Below, in pieces: positions 26,795 to 47,103 of a stretch of 64,000 nucleotides of DNA (within the stretch, counting starts at the first letter, position 1; every line of letters begins with the position of its first letter). Source of the DNA: Chondrilla cf. caribensis (Eukaryota > Porifera > Demospongiae > Chondrillida > Chondrillidae); the NCBI GenBank assembly GCA_964020155.1, contig OZ026560.1, positions 617,501 through 681,500 of the forward strand, written 5' to 3'. Below the pieces are notes generated by a model. That model made no database searches. It was not told the origin of the DNA and was given only the letters and a program-made list of their open reading frames with translations. The position numbers and the translations under genes were made by a program.

Positions 26795-29452
26795 ATACTT
26801 ACGTTGAAAATATATTAAGCACCTTCCAATGTAGCTGGGGTTACGAGCCACCTATTGAGATGGGAATTGTTTCAGAAGTCAGCTCACATCCCCAGCTAGG
26901 TCTGTCTAAAATATTAAGCTGACACGCCCCCTCCCCCATGAGCTATGCAAAAAGGTGCTTAGCGTTTTCTCTCCTATACTCTCCCATACATTGAAAAAAT
27001 ATCAAGCACCTTCCAATGTAGCTGGGGTTACGAGCCACCTATTGAGATGGGAATTCTTTCAGAAGTTAGTTCACGTCCCCAGCTAGGTCTGTCTAGAATA
27101 TCAAGTTGACACGCCCCCTCTCCCATGAGCTATGCAAAAAGGTGCTTAACGTTTTCGCTCCTATACTCTCCCATACATTGAAAATATATTAAGCACCTTC
27201 CAATGTAGCTGGGGTTACGAGCCACCTATTGAGATGTGAATTCTTTCAGAAGTTAGTTCACGTCCCCAGCTAGGTCTGTCTAGAATATCAAGTTGACACG
27301 CCCCCTCTCCCATGAGCTATGCAAAAAGGTGCTTAACGTTTTCTCTCCTATACTCTCCCATACATTGAAAATATATTAAGCACCTTCCAATGTAACTGGG
27401 GTTACGAGCCACCTATTGAGATGGGAATTCTTTCAGAAGTTAGTTCATGTCCCCATCTAGGTCTGTCTAAAATACCATGTTGACACGCCCCCTCTCCCAT
27501 GAGCTATGCAAAAAGGTGCTTAGCATTTTCTCTCCTATACTCTCACATACGTACATTGAAAATATATTAAGCACCTTAAGCTTCCAATGTAGCTGGGGTT
27601 ACGAGCCACCTATTGAGATGGGAATTCTTTCAGAAGTTAGTTCACGTCCCCAGCTAGGTCTGTCTAGAATATCAAGTTGACACGCCCCCTCTCCCATGAG
27701 CTATGCAAAAAGGTGCTTAACGTTTTCGCTCCTATACTCTCCCATACATTGAAAATATATTAAGCACCTTCCAATGTAGCTGGGGTTACGAGCCACCTAT
27801 TGAGATGGGAATTCTTTCAGAAGTTAGTTCACGTCCCCAGCTAGGTCTGTCTAGAATATCAAGTTGACACGCCCCCTCTCCCATGAGCTATACAAAAAGG
27901 TGCTTAACGTTTTCGCTCCTATACTCTCCCATACATTGAAAATATATTAAGCACCTTCCAATGTAACTGGGGTTACGAGCCACCTATTGAGATGGGAATT
28001 CTTTCAGAAGTTAGTTCATGTCCCCATCTAGGTCTGTCTAAAATACCATGTTGACACGCCCCCTCTCCCATGAGCTATGCAAAAAGGTGCTTAGCATTTT
28101 CTCTCCTATACTCTCACATACGTACATTGAAAATATATTAAGCACCTTAAGCTTCCAATGTAGCTGGGGTTACGAGCCACCTATTGAGATGGGAATTCTT
28201 TCAGAAGTTAGTTCACGTCCCCAGCTAGGTCTGTCTAGAATATCAAGTTGACACACACCCTCTCCCATGAACTATGCAAAAAGGTGCTTAACGTTTTCTC
28301 TCCTATGCTCTCCCATACATTGAAAATATATTAAGCACCTTCCAATGTAGCTGGGGTTACGAGCCACCTATTGAGATGGGAATTCTTTCAGAAGTTAGTT
28401 CATGTCCCCATCTAGGTCTGTCTAAAATACCATGTTGACACGCCCCCTCCCCCATGAGCTATGCAAAAAGGTGCTTAGCGTTTTCTCTCCTATACTCTCC
28501 CATACGTACATTGAAAATATATTAAGCACCTTCCAATGTAGCTGGGGTTATGGGTCACCTATTGAGATGGGAATTGTTTCAAAAGTTAGCTCGTACTCTC
28601 CGGGCCCATACATTGAAAAAAAATATTAAGCACCTCCCCTTGTAGCTGGGGTACCGGGTTAGCTACGGAGATGGGAATTGTTTCATAAGTTAGTTTATGT
28701 CCCCCACTAGATCTGTCTGAAATATCAAGTTGACACATCTCCTTCTCCATGAGCTATACAAAAAGGTGCTTAGCGTTTTTTTCCCTATACTCTCCCATAC
28801 ATAGAAAAACTATTAAGCACCTCCAATTGTAGCTGGGGTTATGGGTTACCTATTGAGATAGGAATTGTTTCATAAGTTAGTTCAGGTCCTCCCATAGGTA
28901 TTTCTGAAATATCAAGTTGACATGCCCACTTCCTCATGAGCTATACAAAAAGGTGCTTAGCATCTTTTTCCCCTATACTCTCCCATACATAGAAAAATAT
29001 TAAGCACCTCCAATTGTAGCTGAGGGTATTGGTTAGCTATGGAGATGGAAATTGTTTCATAAATTAGTTCACGTCCCCCACTAAGTCTGTCTGAAATATC
29101 AAGTTGACATGCCTCCTTCCCCATGAGCTATACAAAAGGTGCTTAGCGTTTTTTTCTCTATACTCTCCCATACATTGAAAAAATATTAAGCACCTCCAAT
29201 TGTAGCTGGGGTTATGTGTTAGCTACGAAGATGGGAATTGTTTCATAAGTTAGTTTACGTCCCCTACTAGCCCTGCTTGAAATATCAAGTTGACACGCCC
29301 CCTTCTCCATGAGCTATACAAAAAGGTGCTTAGCGGTTTTTTTCCCTATACTCTTCCATACATAGAAAAACTATTAAGCACCTCCCCTTGTAGCTGAGGG
29401 TATGGGTTAGCTATGGAGATGGGAATTGTTTCATAAGTTAGTTCATGTCCCC
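26795..29452 (+). repeat. 187-bp satellite array, forward (about 14 units)
   Basis: Standard units, then diverged 'gttagctacggagat' units from ~28620. A ~570-bp multi-unit block is duplicated: 27477-27680 and 28048-28251 are identical, including an 8-bp insertion 'taagcacc|ttaagctt' in the same place. This indicates amplification of blocks of three units. Confidence 0.93.
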
Positions 29453-29612
29453 CACTAATACGGTCCTTTACATAACAAAAATGATAGGTTTTGTTGCTGA
29501 TGAAAATTCTCTCAGGTGTCCATATGGCACATAGCATTATACATTTGTATGTACATTTCAATATAAGTGTAATACGCCTTGTGGTGATCACTCAGGCAAT
29601 TTCACATTCTGT
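29453..29612 (-). repeat. Isolated 360-family fragment, reverse
   Basis: 'aatacggtcctttacataac' to 'gatcactcaggcaatttcac' corresponds to one end of a 360-bp unit without the palindrome, embedded in 187-bp repeats. Its right edge matches the junction at ~10135-10200. Confidence 0.9.
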
Positions 29613-29998
29613 CGGTAGTTGGGAATCATTTCAGAAGTTAGTTCATGTCCCTAACTAGGTCTGTCTAAAATATCAAGTTGACACGCCCCCTCCCCAAAAG
29701 CTATACAAAATGTGCTTAGCGTTTTCTCTTCTATACTCTTCCATACATTGAAAATATATTAAGCACCTCCAATTGTAGCTGGTGTTGTGGGTTAGCAACG
29801 GATATGGGAATTGTTTCATAAGTTACTTCATGTTACCAGCTAGGTTGGATTAGAATATCAAGTTGGCATGCCCCCTCCCCCATGAGCTATACAAAAAGGT
29901 GCTTAACGTTTTTCCCCTATACTCCCCATACATGGAAAAAATATTAATCATCTCAACTTGTAGCTGGGGTTATGGGTTAAGTACGGAGATGGAAATTG
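29613..29998 (+). repeat. 187-bp family, forward, diverged (about 2 units)
   Basis: Units with 'ggtgttgtgggttagcaacg' and 'gggttatgggttaagtacgg' variants bridging the 360 fragment and the 207-bp array. Confidence 0.85.
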
Positions 29999-32900
29999 TT
30001 GAAGGTGGTGCTATGGCCAAATTCTGGCCATAGCACCACAGTCAATGTATGGGGGAGAATAGGGAAAAAATGCTCTTAGCACCATCCTGCATATCTCGTG
30101 GGAGAGGGGGTGTGTCGCCCTGATATTTTCAACAAATCTAGTTGGAGATATGAACTAAGTTATGAAACACTTCTCATCACTTTGTGTTCTCTGTAACCCT
30201 TGTTATTGAAGGTGGTGCTATGGCCAAATTTTGGCCATTTCACCACTGTGACAATGTATGGGAGAGAATGAGAGAAAAACACTTAGCACCACCTCGCATA
30301 GTTCGTGGGAGAGGGGGCGTGTCAACCTGATATTTCCAACAATTCTAGCTGGAGGTGTGAGCTAAGTTATGAAACATGTCCCATCTCCTTGTGTACTTCG
30401 TAACCCTTGTTATTGAAGGTGGTGCTATGGCCAAATTTTGGCCATAGCACCACCCTGCATATCTCTTGGAAAAAGGGGGTGTGTCGCCCTGATATTTTCA
30501 ACAAATCTAGTTGGAGATGTGAGCTAAGTTATGAAACACTTCCCATCACTTTGTGTGCTCTGTAACCCTTGTTATTCAAGGTGGTGCTATGGCCAAATTT
30601 TGGCCATAGCACCATCCTGCATATTTCGTGGGAGATGGGGCGTGTCACCCTGATATTTTCAACAAATCTAGTTGGAGATGTGAACTAAGTTATGAAACAC
30701 TTCCCATCACTTTGTGTGCTCTGTAACCCTTGTTATTGAAGGTGGTGCTATGGCCAAATTTTGGCCATAGCACCATCCTGCATATCTCTTGGAAAAAGGG
30801 GGCATGTCGCCCTGATATTTTCAACAAATCTAGTTGGAGATGTGAACTAAGTTATGAAACACTTCCCATCACTTTGTGTTCTCTGTAACCCTTGTTATTC
30901 AAGGTGGTGCTATGGCCAAATTTTGGCCATAGCACCACAGTCAATGTATGGGGGAGAATAGGGAAAAAATGCCCTTAGCACCATCCTGCATATGTCGTGG
31001 GAGATTGGGCGTGTCACCCTGATATTTTCAACAAATCTAGTTGGAGATGTGAACTAAGTTATGAAACACTTCCCATCACTTTGTGTTCTCTGTAACCCTT
31101 GTTATTCAAGGTGGTGCTATGGCCAAATTTTGGCCATAGCACCACAGTCAATGTATGGGGGAGAATAGGGAAAAAATGCCCTTAGCACCATCCTGCATAT
31201 GTCGTGGGAGATTGGGCGTGTCACCCTGATATTTTCAACAAATCTAGTTGGAGATGTGAACTAAGTTATGAAACACTTCCCATCACTTTGTGTGCTCTGT
31301 AACCCTTGTTATTCAAGGTGGTGCTATGGCCAAATTTTGGCCATAGCACCATCCTGAAAAGGGGGCGTGTCGCCCTGATATTTTCAACAAATCTAGTTGG
31401 AGATGTGAACTAAGTTATGAAACACTTCCCATCACTTTGTGTTCTCTGTAACCCTTGTTATTCAAGGTGGTGCTATGGCCAAATTTTGGCCATAGCACCA
31501 CAGTCAATGTATGGGGGAGAATAGGGAAAAAATGCCCTTAGCACCATCCTGCATATCTCTTGGAAAAAGGGGGCGTGTCGCCCTGATATTTTCAACAAAT
31601 CTAGTTGGAGATGTGAGCTAAGTTATGAAACACTTCCCATCACTTTGTGTTCTCTGTAACCCTTGTTATTCAAGGTGGTGCTATGGCCAAATTTTGGCCA
31701 TAGCACCACAGTCAATGTATGGGAGAGAAAAGGGAAAAAATGCTCTTAGCACCATCCTGCATATCTCGTGGGAGAGGGGGTGTGTCGCCCTGATATTTTC
31801 AACAAATCTAGTTGGAGATGTGAACTAAGTTATGAAACACTTCCCATCACTTTGTGTTCTCTGTAACCCTTGTTATTCAAGGTGGTGCTATGGCCAAATT
31901 TTGGCCATTGCACCACTGTGACAATGTATGGGAGAGAATGAGAGAAAAACACTTAGCACCACCTCGCATAGTTCGTGGGAGAGGGGCGTGTCAACCTGAT
32001 ATTTCCAACAATTCTAGCTGGAGGTGTGAGCTAAGTTATGAAACATGTCCCATCTCCTTGTGTACTTCGTAACCCTTGTTATTGAAGGTGGTGCTATGGC
32101 CAAATTTTGGCCATAGCACCACCCTGCATATCTCTTGGAAAAAGGGGGCGTGTCGCCCTGATATTTTCAACAAATCTAGTTGGAGATGTGAGCTAAGTTA
32201 TGAAACACTTCCCATCACTTTGTGTGCTCTGTAACCCTTGTTATTCAAGGTGGTGCTATGGCCAAATTTTGGCCATAGCACCATCCTGCATATTTCATGG
32301 GAGATGGGGCGTGTCACCCTGATATTTTCAACAAATCTAGTTGGAGATGTGAACTAAGTTATGAAACACTTCCCATCACTTTGTGTTCTCTGTAACCCTT
32401 GTTATTCAAGGTGGTGCTATGGCCAAATTTTGGCCATAGCACCATCCTGCATATCTCTTGGAAAAAGGGGGCGTGTCGCCCTGATATTTTCAACAAATCT
32501 AGTTGGAGATGTGAACTAAGTTATGAAACACTTCCCATCACTTTGTGTTCTCTGTAACCCTTGTTATTCAAGGTGGTGCTATGGCCAAATTTTGGCCATA
32601 GCACCACAGTCAATGTATGGGGGAGAATAGGGAAAAAATGCCCTTAGCACCATCCTGCATATGTCGTGGGAGATTGGGCGTGTCACCCTGATATTTTCAA
32701 CAAATCTAGTTGGAGATGTGAACTAAGTTATGAAACACTTCCCATCACTTTGTGTTCTCTGTAACCCTTGTTATTCAAGGTGGTGCTATGGCCAAAATTT
32801 GGCCATAGCACCATCCTGCATATCTCTTGGAAAAAGGGGGCTTGTCGCCCTGATATTTTCAACAAATCTAGTTGGAGATGTAGCACCACAGTCAATGTAT

Positions 32901-35900
32901 GGGGGAGAATAGGGAAAAAATGCCCTTAGCACCATCCTGCATATCTCGTGGGAGAGGGGGCGTGTCGCCCTGATATTTTCAACAAATCTAGTTGGAGATG
33001 TGAACTAAGTTATGAAACACTTCTCATCACTTTGTGCTCTCTGTAACCCTTGTTATTGAAGGTGGTGCTATGGCCAAATTTTGGCCATAGCACCACTGTG
33101 ACAATGTATGGGAGAGAATGAGAGAAAAACACTTAGCACCACCTCGCATAGTTCGTGGGAGAGGGGGCGTGTCAACCTGATATTTCCAACAATTCTAGCT
33201 GGAGGTGTGATCTAAGTTATGAAACATGTCCCATCTCCTTGTGTACTTCGTAACCCTTGTTATTGAAGGTGGTGCTATGGCCAAATTTTGGCCATAGCAT
33301 TATCCTGTATATCTTGTGGGAGAGGGGGCGTGTCACCCTGATATTTTCAACAAATCTAGTTGGAGATGTGAGCTAAGTTATGAAACACTTCCCATCACTT
33401 TGTGTGCTCTGTAACCCTTGTTATTCAAGGTGGTGCTATGGCCAAATTTTGGCCATAGCACCACAGTCAATGTATGGGGGAGAATAGGGAAAAAATGCCC
33501 TTAGCACCATCCTGCATATCTCGTGGGAGAGGGGGCGTGTCACCCTGATATTTTCAACAAATCTAGTTGGAGATGTGAACTAAGTTATGAAACACTTCCC
33601 ATCACTTTGTGTTCTCTGTAACCCTTGTTATTGAAGGTGGTGCTATGGCCAAATTTTGGCCATAGCACCACTGTGACAATGTATGGGAGAGAATGAGAGA
33701 AAAACACTTAGCACCACCTCGCATAGTTCGTGGGAGAGGGGGCGTGTCAACCTGATATTTCCAACAATTCTAGCTGGAGGTGTGATCTAAGTTATGAAAC
33801 ATGTCCCATCTCCTTGTGTACTTCGTAACCCTTGTTATTGAAGGTGGTGCTATGGCCAAATTTTGGCCATAGCACCATCCTGTATATCTTGTGGGAGAGG
33901 GGGCGTGTCACCCTGATATTTTCAACAAATCTAGTTGGAGATGTGAGCTAAGTTATGAAACACTTCCCATCACTTTGTGTGCTCTGTAACCCTTGTTATT
34001 CAAGGTGGTGCTATGGCCAAATTTTGGCCATAGCACCACAGTCAATGTATGGGGGAGAATAGGGAAAAAATGCCCTTAGCACCATCCTGCATATCTCGTG
34101 GGAGAGGGGGCGTGTCACCCTGATATTTTCAACAAATCTAGTTGGAGATGTGAACTAAGTTATGAAACACTTCCCATCACTTTGTGTGCTCTGTAACCCT
34201 TGTTATTCAAGGTGGTGCTATGGCCAAATTTTGGCCATAGCACCATCCTGCATATCTTGTGGGAAAGGGGGGCGTGTCACCCTGATATTTTCAACAAATC
34301 TAGTTGGAGATGTGAACTAAGTTATGAAACACTTCCCATCACTTTGTGTGCTCTGTAACCCTTGTTATTCAAGGTGGTGCTATGGCCAAATTTTGGCCAT
34401 ATCACCACAGTCAATGTATGGGGGAGAAATAGGGAAAAAATGCCCTTAGCACCATCCTGCATATCTCGTGGGAGATTGGGCGTGTCACCCTGATATTTTC
34501 AACAAATCTAGTTGGAGATGTGAACTAAGTTATGAAACACTTCCCATCACTTTGTGTTCTCTGTAACCCTTGTTATTCAAGGTGGTGCTATGGCCAAAAT
34601 TTGGCCATAGCACCATCCTGCATATCTCTTGGAAAAAGGGGGCATGTCGCCCTGATATTTTCAACAAATCTAGTTGGAGATGTGAACTAAGTTATGAAAC
34701 ACTTCCCATCACTTTGTGTGCTCTGTAACCCTTGTTATTCAAGGTGGTGCTATGGCCAAATTATGGCCATAGCACCACAGTCAATGTATGGGGGAGAATA
34801 GGGAAAAAATGCACTTAGCACCATCCTGCATATCTCGTGGGAGAGGGGGCGTGTCACCCTGATATTTTCAATAAATCTAGTTGGAGATGTGAACTAAGTT
34901 ATGAAACACTTCCCATCACTTTGTGTTCTCTGTAACCCTTGTTATTCAAGGTGGTGCTATGGCCCAATTTTGGCCATAGCACCACAGTCAATGTATGGGG
35001 GAGAATAGGGAAAAAATGCTCTTAGCACCATCCTGCATATCTCGTGGGAGAGGGGGTGTGTCGCCCTGATATTTTCAACAAATCTAGTTGGAGATGTGAA
35101 CTAAGTTATGAAACACTTCCCATCACTTTGTGTTCTCTGTAACCCTTGTTATTTAAGGTGGTGCTATGGCCAAATTTTGGCCATTGCACCACAGTGACTG
35201 TGACAATGTATGGGAGAGAATGAGAGAAAAACACTTAGCACCACCTCGCATAGTTCGTGGGAGAGGGGGCGTGTCAACCTGATATTTCCAACAATTCTAG
35301 CTGGAGGTGTGAGCTAAGTTATGAAACATGTCCCATCTCCTTGTGTATTTCGTAACCCTTGTTATTGAAGGTGGTGCTATGGCCAAATTTTGGCCATTGC
35401 ACCACTGTGACAATGTATGGGAGAGAATAGGAGAAAAACACTTAGCACCACCTCGCATAGTTCGTGGGAGAGGGGGCGTGTCAACCTGATATTTCCAACA
35501 ATTCTAGCTGGAGGTGTGATCTAAGTTATGAAACATGTCCCATCCTCTTGTGTACTTCGTAAATCTTGTTATTGAAGGTGGTGCTATGGCCAAATTTTGG
35601 CCATTGCACCACTGTGACAATGTATGGGAGATAATAGGAGAAAAACACTTAGCACCACCTCACATAGCTTGTGGGAGAGGGGGCGTGTCGACCTGATATT
35701 TCCAACAATTCTAGCTGGAGGTGTGAACTAAGTTATGAAACATGTCCCATCTTCTTGTGTACTTTGTAACTCTTGTTATTGAAGGTGGTGCTATGGCCAA
35801 ATTTTGGCCATTGCACCACAATGTATGGGAGAGAATGAGAGAAAAACACTTAGCACCATCTTGCATAGCTCGTGGGAGAGGGGGCATGTCAACCTGATAT

Positions 35901-36085
35901 TTTCAGCAAATCTAGCTGGGGCTGTGAACTAAGTTATGAAACATGTCCCATCTCCTTGTGTACTTCGTAACCCTTGTTATTGGAGGTGGTGCTATGGCCA
36001 AATTTTGGCCATTACACCACAATGTATGGGAGATAATAGGAGAAAAACACTTAGCACCATCTTGCATAGCTCGTGGGAGCCAACA
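29999..36085 (-). repeat. 207/162-bp satellite array with 31-bp palindrome (about 32 units)
   Basis: Each unit starts with a perfect palindrome: GGTGCTATGGCCAAA, T, TTTGGCCATAGCACC. The rest ('tgcatatctcgtgggagagg', 'tgatattttcaacaaatcta', 'aagttatgaaaca', 'ctctgtaacccttgttatt') is the reverse complement of the 187-bp family. Spacing between palindromes is 207 bp (30004, 30211, 30418) or 162-161 bp (30418, 30580, 30741). The short form lacks the ~45-bp module with 'caatgtatgggggagaat'. From ~35160 on, units are the older subfamily with 'ggccattgcaccac', where the palindrome is imperfect. Confidence 0.95.
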
Positions 36086-36453
36086 TGCAAGGTAGGTCTT
36101 CATGGAGGGTAAGCAGTCAAATGAATGTCATTTCTATCATAGTTATATAGCATCTTGCAGGTTACCATGCAGTGTCTACACTTGCAAAAAACAACGCTGA
36201 CCAACAGATGAATTCAACTCGTTGATACAACTCAGTTAACTTGCCATTGCATGCTATCTCAATAATTATTAGTATTGACAAATTTGATTCAGTATTATGA
36301 TATACGTACATCACAAAGAAAAACAGAACACTATTGATAGTTGCAAGAATTTGCATTCACAGCAAAACTTGTACATAGCAAAAGACTGGAAATTAGCTAA
36401 CAAATACACGTATGTACATACGTGTACATACATTTGTACTACGTGTACAAGTA
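36086..36453. other. Unassigned gap between the satellite field and CACTIN
   Basis: No exon, repeat unit or AATAAA signal in the CACTIN sense was seen here. Short ACGTA/TACGTG motifs at 36300-36450 are the only structure. Confidence 0.5.
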
Positions 36454-44133
<7,680 letters not shown>

Positions 44134-44216
44134 TTTTGAAGAGGCAAACCCTACTCGTCAATTGTAAGCGCCCGTGAGTTTAGTCTAGCGAGCAAGACCT
44201 AGGCCGTGGATCAAGT
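44134..44216. promoter_or_regulatory. Short head-to-head start region, CACTIN / THAP pseudogene
   Basis: Only 83 bp separate the CACTIN ATG (44133, minus) from the first ATG of the THAP-like frame (44217, plus), the layout of a bidirectional promoter. No TATA box is evident. Confidence 0.5.
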
Positions 44217-44404
44217 ATGATGGTAAATTCGTCCTGTGCACCTTTTTCTTCGAACAGATCCGAGAAGGAAGCAAAGAATGAAGGATTACACTTCTATCGA
44301 ATCCCTAAGAATGCCGAACGGCGACGTCTGTGGTTAATGACACCAACAAGAAGGATTTAACCGCGGCCCCAGCACCTACATTCGCAGTGTTCATTTCGTT
44401 AGAG
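44217..44404 (+). pseudogene. THAP-type zinc-finger first exon, degenerate
   Basis: The frame begins MMVNSSCAPFSSNRSEKEAK and continues LHFYRIPKNAERRRLWL, matching the start of a THAP DNA-binding domain. It then breaks. The rest of the domain (FNRGPSTYIRSVHFVRG) is in the +1 frame and ends at a good donor (AGAG|gtaagt at 44405). Of the C2CH zinc ligands, the second Cys is Ser (FSSN instead of x-C-x-N) and the Cys of the CSxHF motif is Arg (RSVHF). The first Cys and the His remain. A frameshift plus two lost ligands indicates a pseudogene, though an unusual divergent THAP or assembly error is possible. I found no downstream exons. Confidence 0.75.
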
Positions 44405-45187
44405 GTAAGTACGATCTGCTGGTACATGGATAAAAACAAATGTATGATGTGCTATATGCTGCATATGTATGCTTACTTCAAGGGTGTGGATTTGGAGCTA
44501 TTGGGGGCAAATTTGATGCCATAACAGAACTGTACAAATCTGTAAACATTTTTTGGCCTCAACATGCTCAATTTCTATTTTGCACATGGTAGGATCGCAT
44601 ACATGTACATATTGTCTGTATTTACAGAGGTAGGGTGCAGGGTGAATATTGTCGAACACATGTCCAATATTTATGTGGTTCCCGTAGTCCCAGCTGCGGC
44701 CAAAACCTGGTCTCCGAAAAAATTCATTCAGCATGTGTCACAGTTTGTTACTTTCCAAATTTAGGTCAGTGATGAGTGATGTTCCTTAGTTCTGAGGTTG
44801 GAGACTCCAGATGAGTCCATGAAGGAAGGAAGATGGCAAATCCACAAGTTTCTAAATTTTTATTCATTTCAGAATCTATATAATATTATTATATATTTCA
44901 TTTTATTTTTACTATTGCATAAACATTAAATGCAAGAGTAATAATTTTAAGCTAATTTTCTGTGAATACAAAATTAATGTACAGGTATATGATAATTATT
45001 GCTGCATGACATGTATTATATAGCTATGTGTTCACTTTTTACTGCTGTTTTAATGTCGACCCTCGCTGTACACTACTGACTCCTTTGGGACTTGGTAACC
45101 TGGGTGCTATAATTAGAAGGGGACCTGTAAATACAGAGACCGTCATACACAGGCATGATATCATGCACTGCATTTGACAAAGTATTA
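44405..45187. other. Intergenic, AT-rich
   Basis: No supported gene. TA-rich runs around 44880-44960. Confidence 0.45.
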
Positions 45188-45367
45188 CAGTGCAACCACT
45201 CTATATAGGACACGTTGGGACCATAATTTTAATTTAGTCCTTATTACAAAGGTTTCCTCAATCTAGAGGTCATTTGATACACTACAGTACTACACTGGGA
45301 CACTGAATAGTGTCCTTATTATAGAGGTTTCCACATTTCAGAGGTTTGCAATAGAGAGATTCCAGTG
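45188..45367. mobile_element. Short inverted-repeat MITE, CAGTGGAACC family (copy 1, degraded)
   Basis: Ends CAGTGCAACCACTCTAT and (reverse strand) CACTGGAATCTCTCTATT, flanked by TA. The interior 'cactacagtactacactggg' and 'gtttccacatttcagagg' is shared with 55604-55827. TA flanks and CAGT termini fit Tc1/mariner-pogo-type non-autonomous elements. Confidence 0.75.
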
Positions 45368-45613
45368 TATTATATCATTATCATAGAAACTATGCACTCC
45401 ATAAGTTTTAGTGATTGAGATTATTCTGTGTTGCATCATGTGTACATATTAGATGAGTTTCACTGTAACCATCAAACAATGGAAGCTCAATAAAACAATT
45501 ATTATTCACACATGATAACCAGCATAAACACATACATACATAATTACAATAATAGGTGCGATGATAATAACAGTCCAAGTGACGGGTGCAATCAAATTGC
45601 AATTAAAGTACGA

Positions 45614-46964
45614 TTATTGAGAGAGATCGATTTCGGTGTAATCGTGATTGAGCAAGGTGGGTGTATCCTGTTTTGAGAGTCCTTCCTCCACTGGAAGAAC
45701 AATTTCAGCGTATTCACGCGAACCATAGATCACAGGGTCTTGTGGTACACTGAACACAGGCTCTTGTAGTTCATAGGACAAGGGGTTGTGTATTTCAATC
45801 ATGTCCACGTTCGCATAGCCATATCTTGTCCTCAGGTCCAGGCTTTTTCGGTTTTCCAATGCAGACTTGACATCAGCATCGGTATAGTTTGGTTTAGTAC
45901 GAAGGTTTAAGCTGCGTCTGTTCTCCGTTTTATCCGCTTTGATGATATCCAGATAGGCATAGCCATCTGAAGTGGTGGGGATACGAACTCTACCTTGGTG
46001 CAGTGGTAGCTTGTCATACTCTGGGTACTGCTTGGCAAGGGCTTCAGATTGCTGTTCTCCTCCTAGCAATTCCGAACCTACCCCTGGGGGCTGGGGATCA
46101 TTTTTCTCCGCCAGTGAATTATCCTCCGGGGTTTGCGATTCTCTCTGGGGGGCTGATGAATGTTCCCCTGGGGTTTGTAATTCCCTCTCTGTTGTCAATG
46201 AACATTTTCTAGGACTTAGCGAACTTTCACCAGATTTTTGCAATGCATTTTCATTCTCTGGTGTTGACCGTATGTTTGGTTCACAGTCTTCAACTTTCTG
46301 ATGTGTTGAAAAGGGTTGCTGGTTCTCAGGTAAGTCATTGAAGGGGTCTTCCAGAGTGGATGTACTTGTCGGTGGTTCTTCTCCTTCACTGTCTGCACTA
46401 ACACCTTGTCCGACGGCCACTGTGGGGGTGGTGGAGTTGTGAGTGGTTGGTCCTTGGTCCACATAACTCCCTGCTGTCGGCGTGGTAACCACAATGTAAT
46501 CTGTCGTATCCTGAATACTCTGTGTTGTTTTGTCTTGTGTACCCTTGACTGATGTCAGCAGTACTCCAGGGGCAGATTCCATAGGCAAGAATTCAAGTGC
46601 TGCGTAGTCCTTCTCAGCAGGGTTCATTCTTGTGAGCTTCCTTCTCCGTCGCACCTTTCGACAAGTGGCAACAACGCAACCAAGAACGGTCAGCACTCCG
46701 GCAAACACGGTGACTCCAAGAACCGACAAAATGGCTATTGTGTACTTTGCATATGGAACTTGAAATAACCAGTCCAGTCCAGTTGAAGATGCTGCCATGG
46801 TAACATTTTCGGATGACATGGTTCCATTAGAAACAATATTGTCTATAGAACAAGAAATATGCAATCTGAATATAAAAATATGTAGGTATGTACCTTAACA
46901 TACATAAAGTATATACACATTTGGATAATACTTGGTATGGATACATATGCTGTGTATGTATGTG

Positions 46965-47054
<90 letters not shown>

Positions 47055-47059
47055 ATGTG

Positions 47060-47103
<44 letters not shown>

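Noticed and set aside
31625..32912. Short plus-strand frames (MKHFPSLCVLCNPCYS...) in the 207/162-bp array
   Set aside because: Satellite-unit translations that stop in neighbouring units. No independent evidence.
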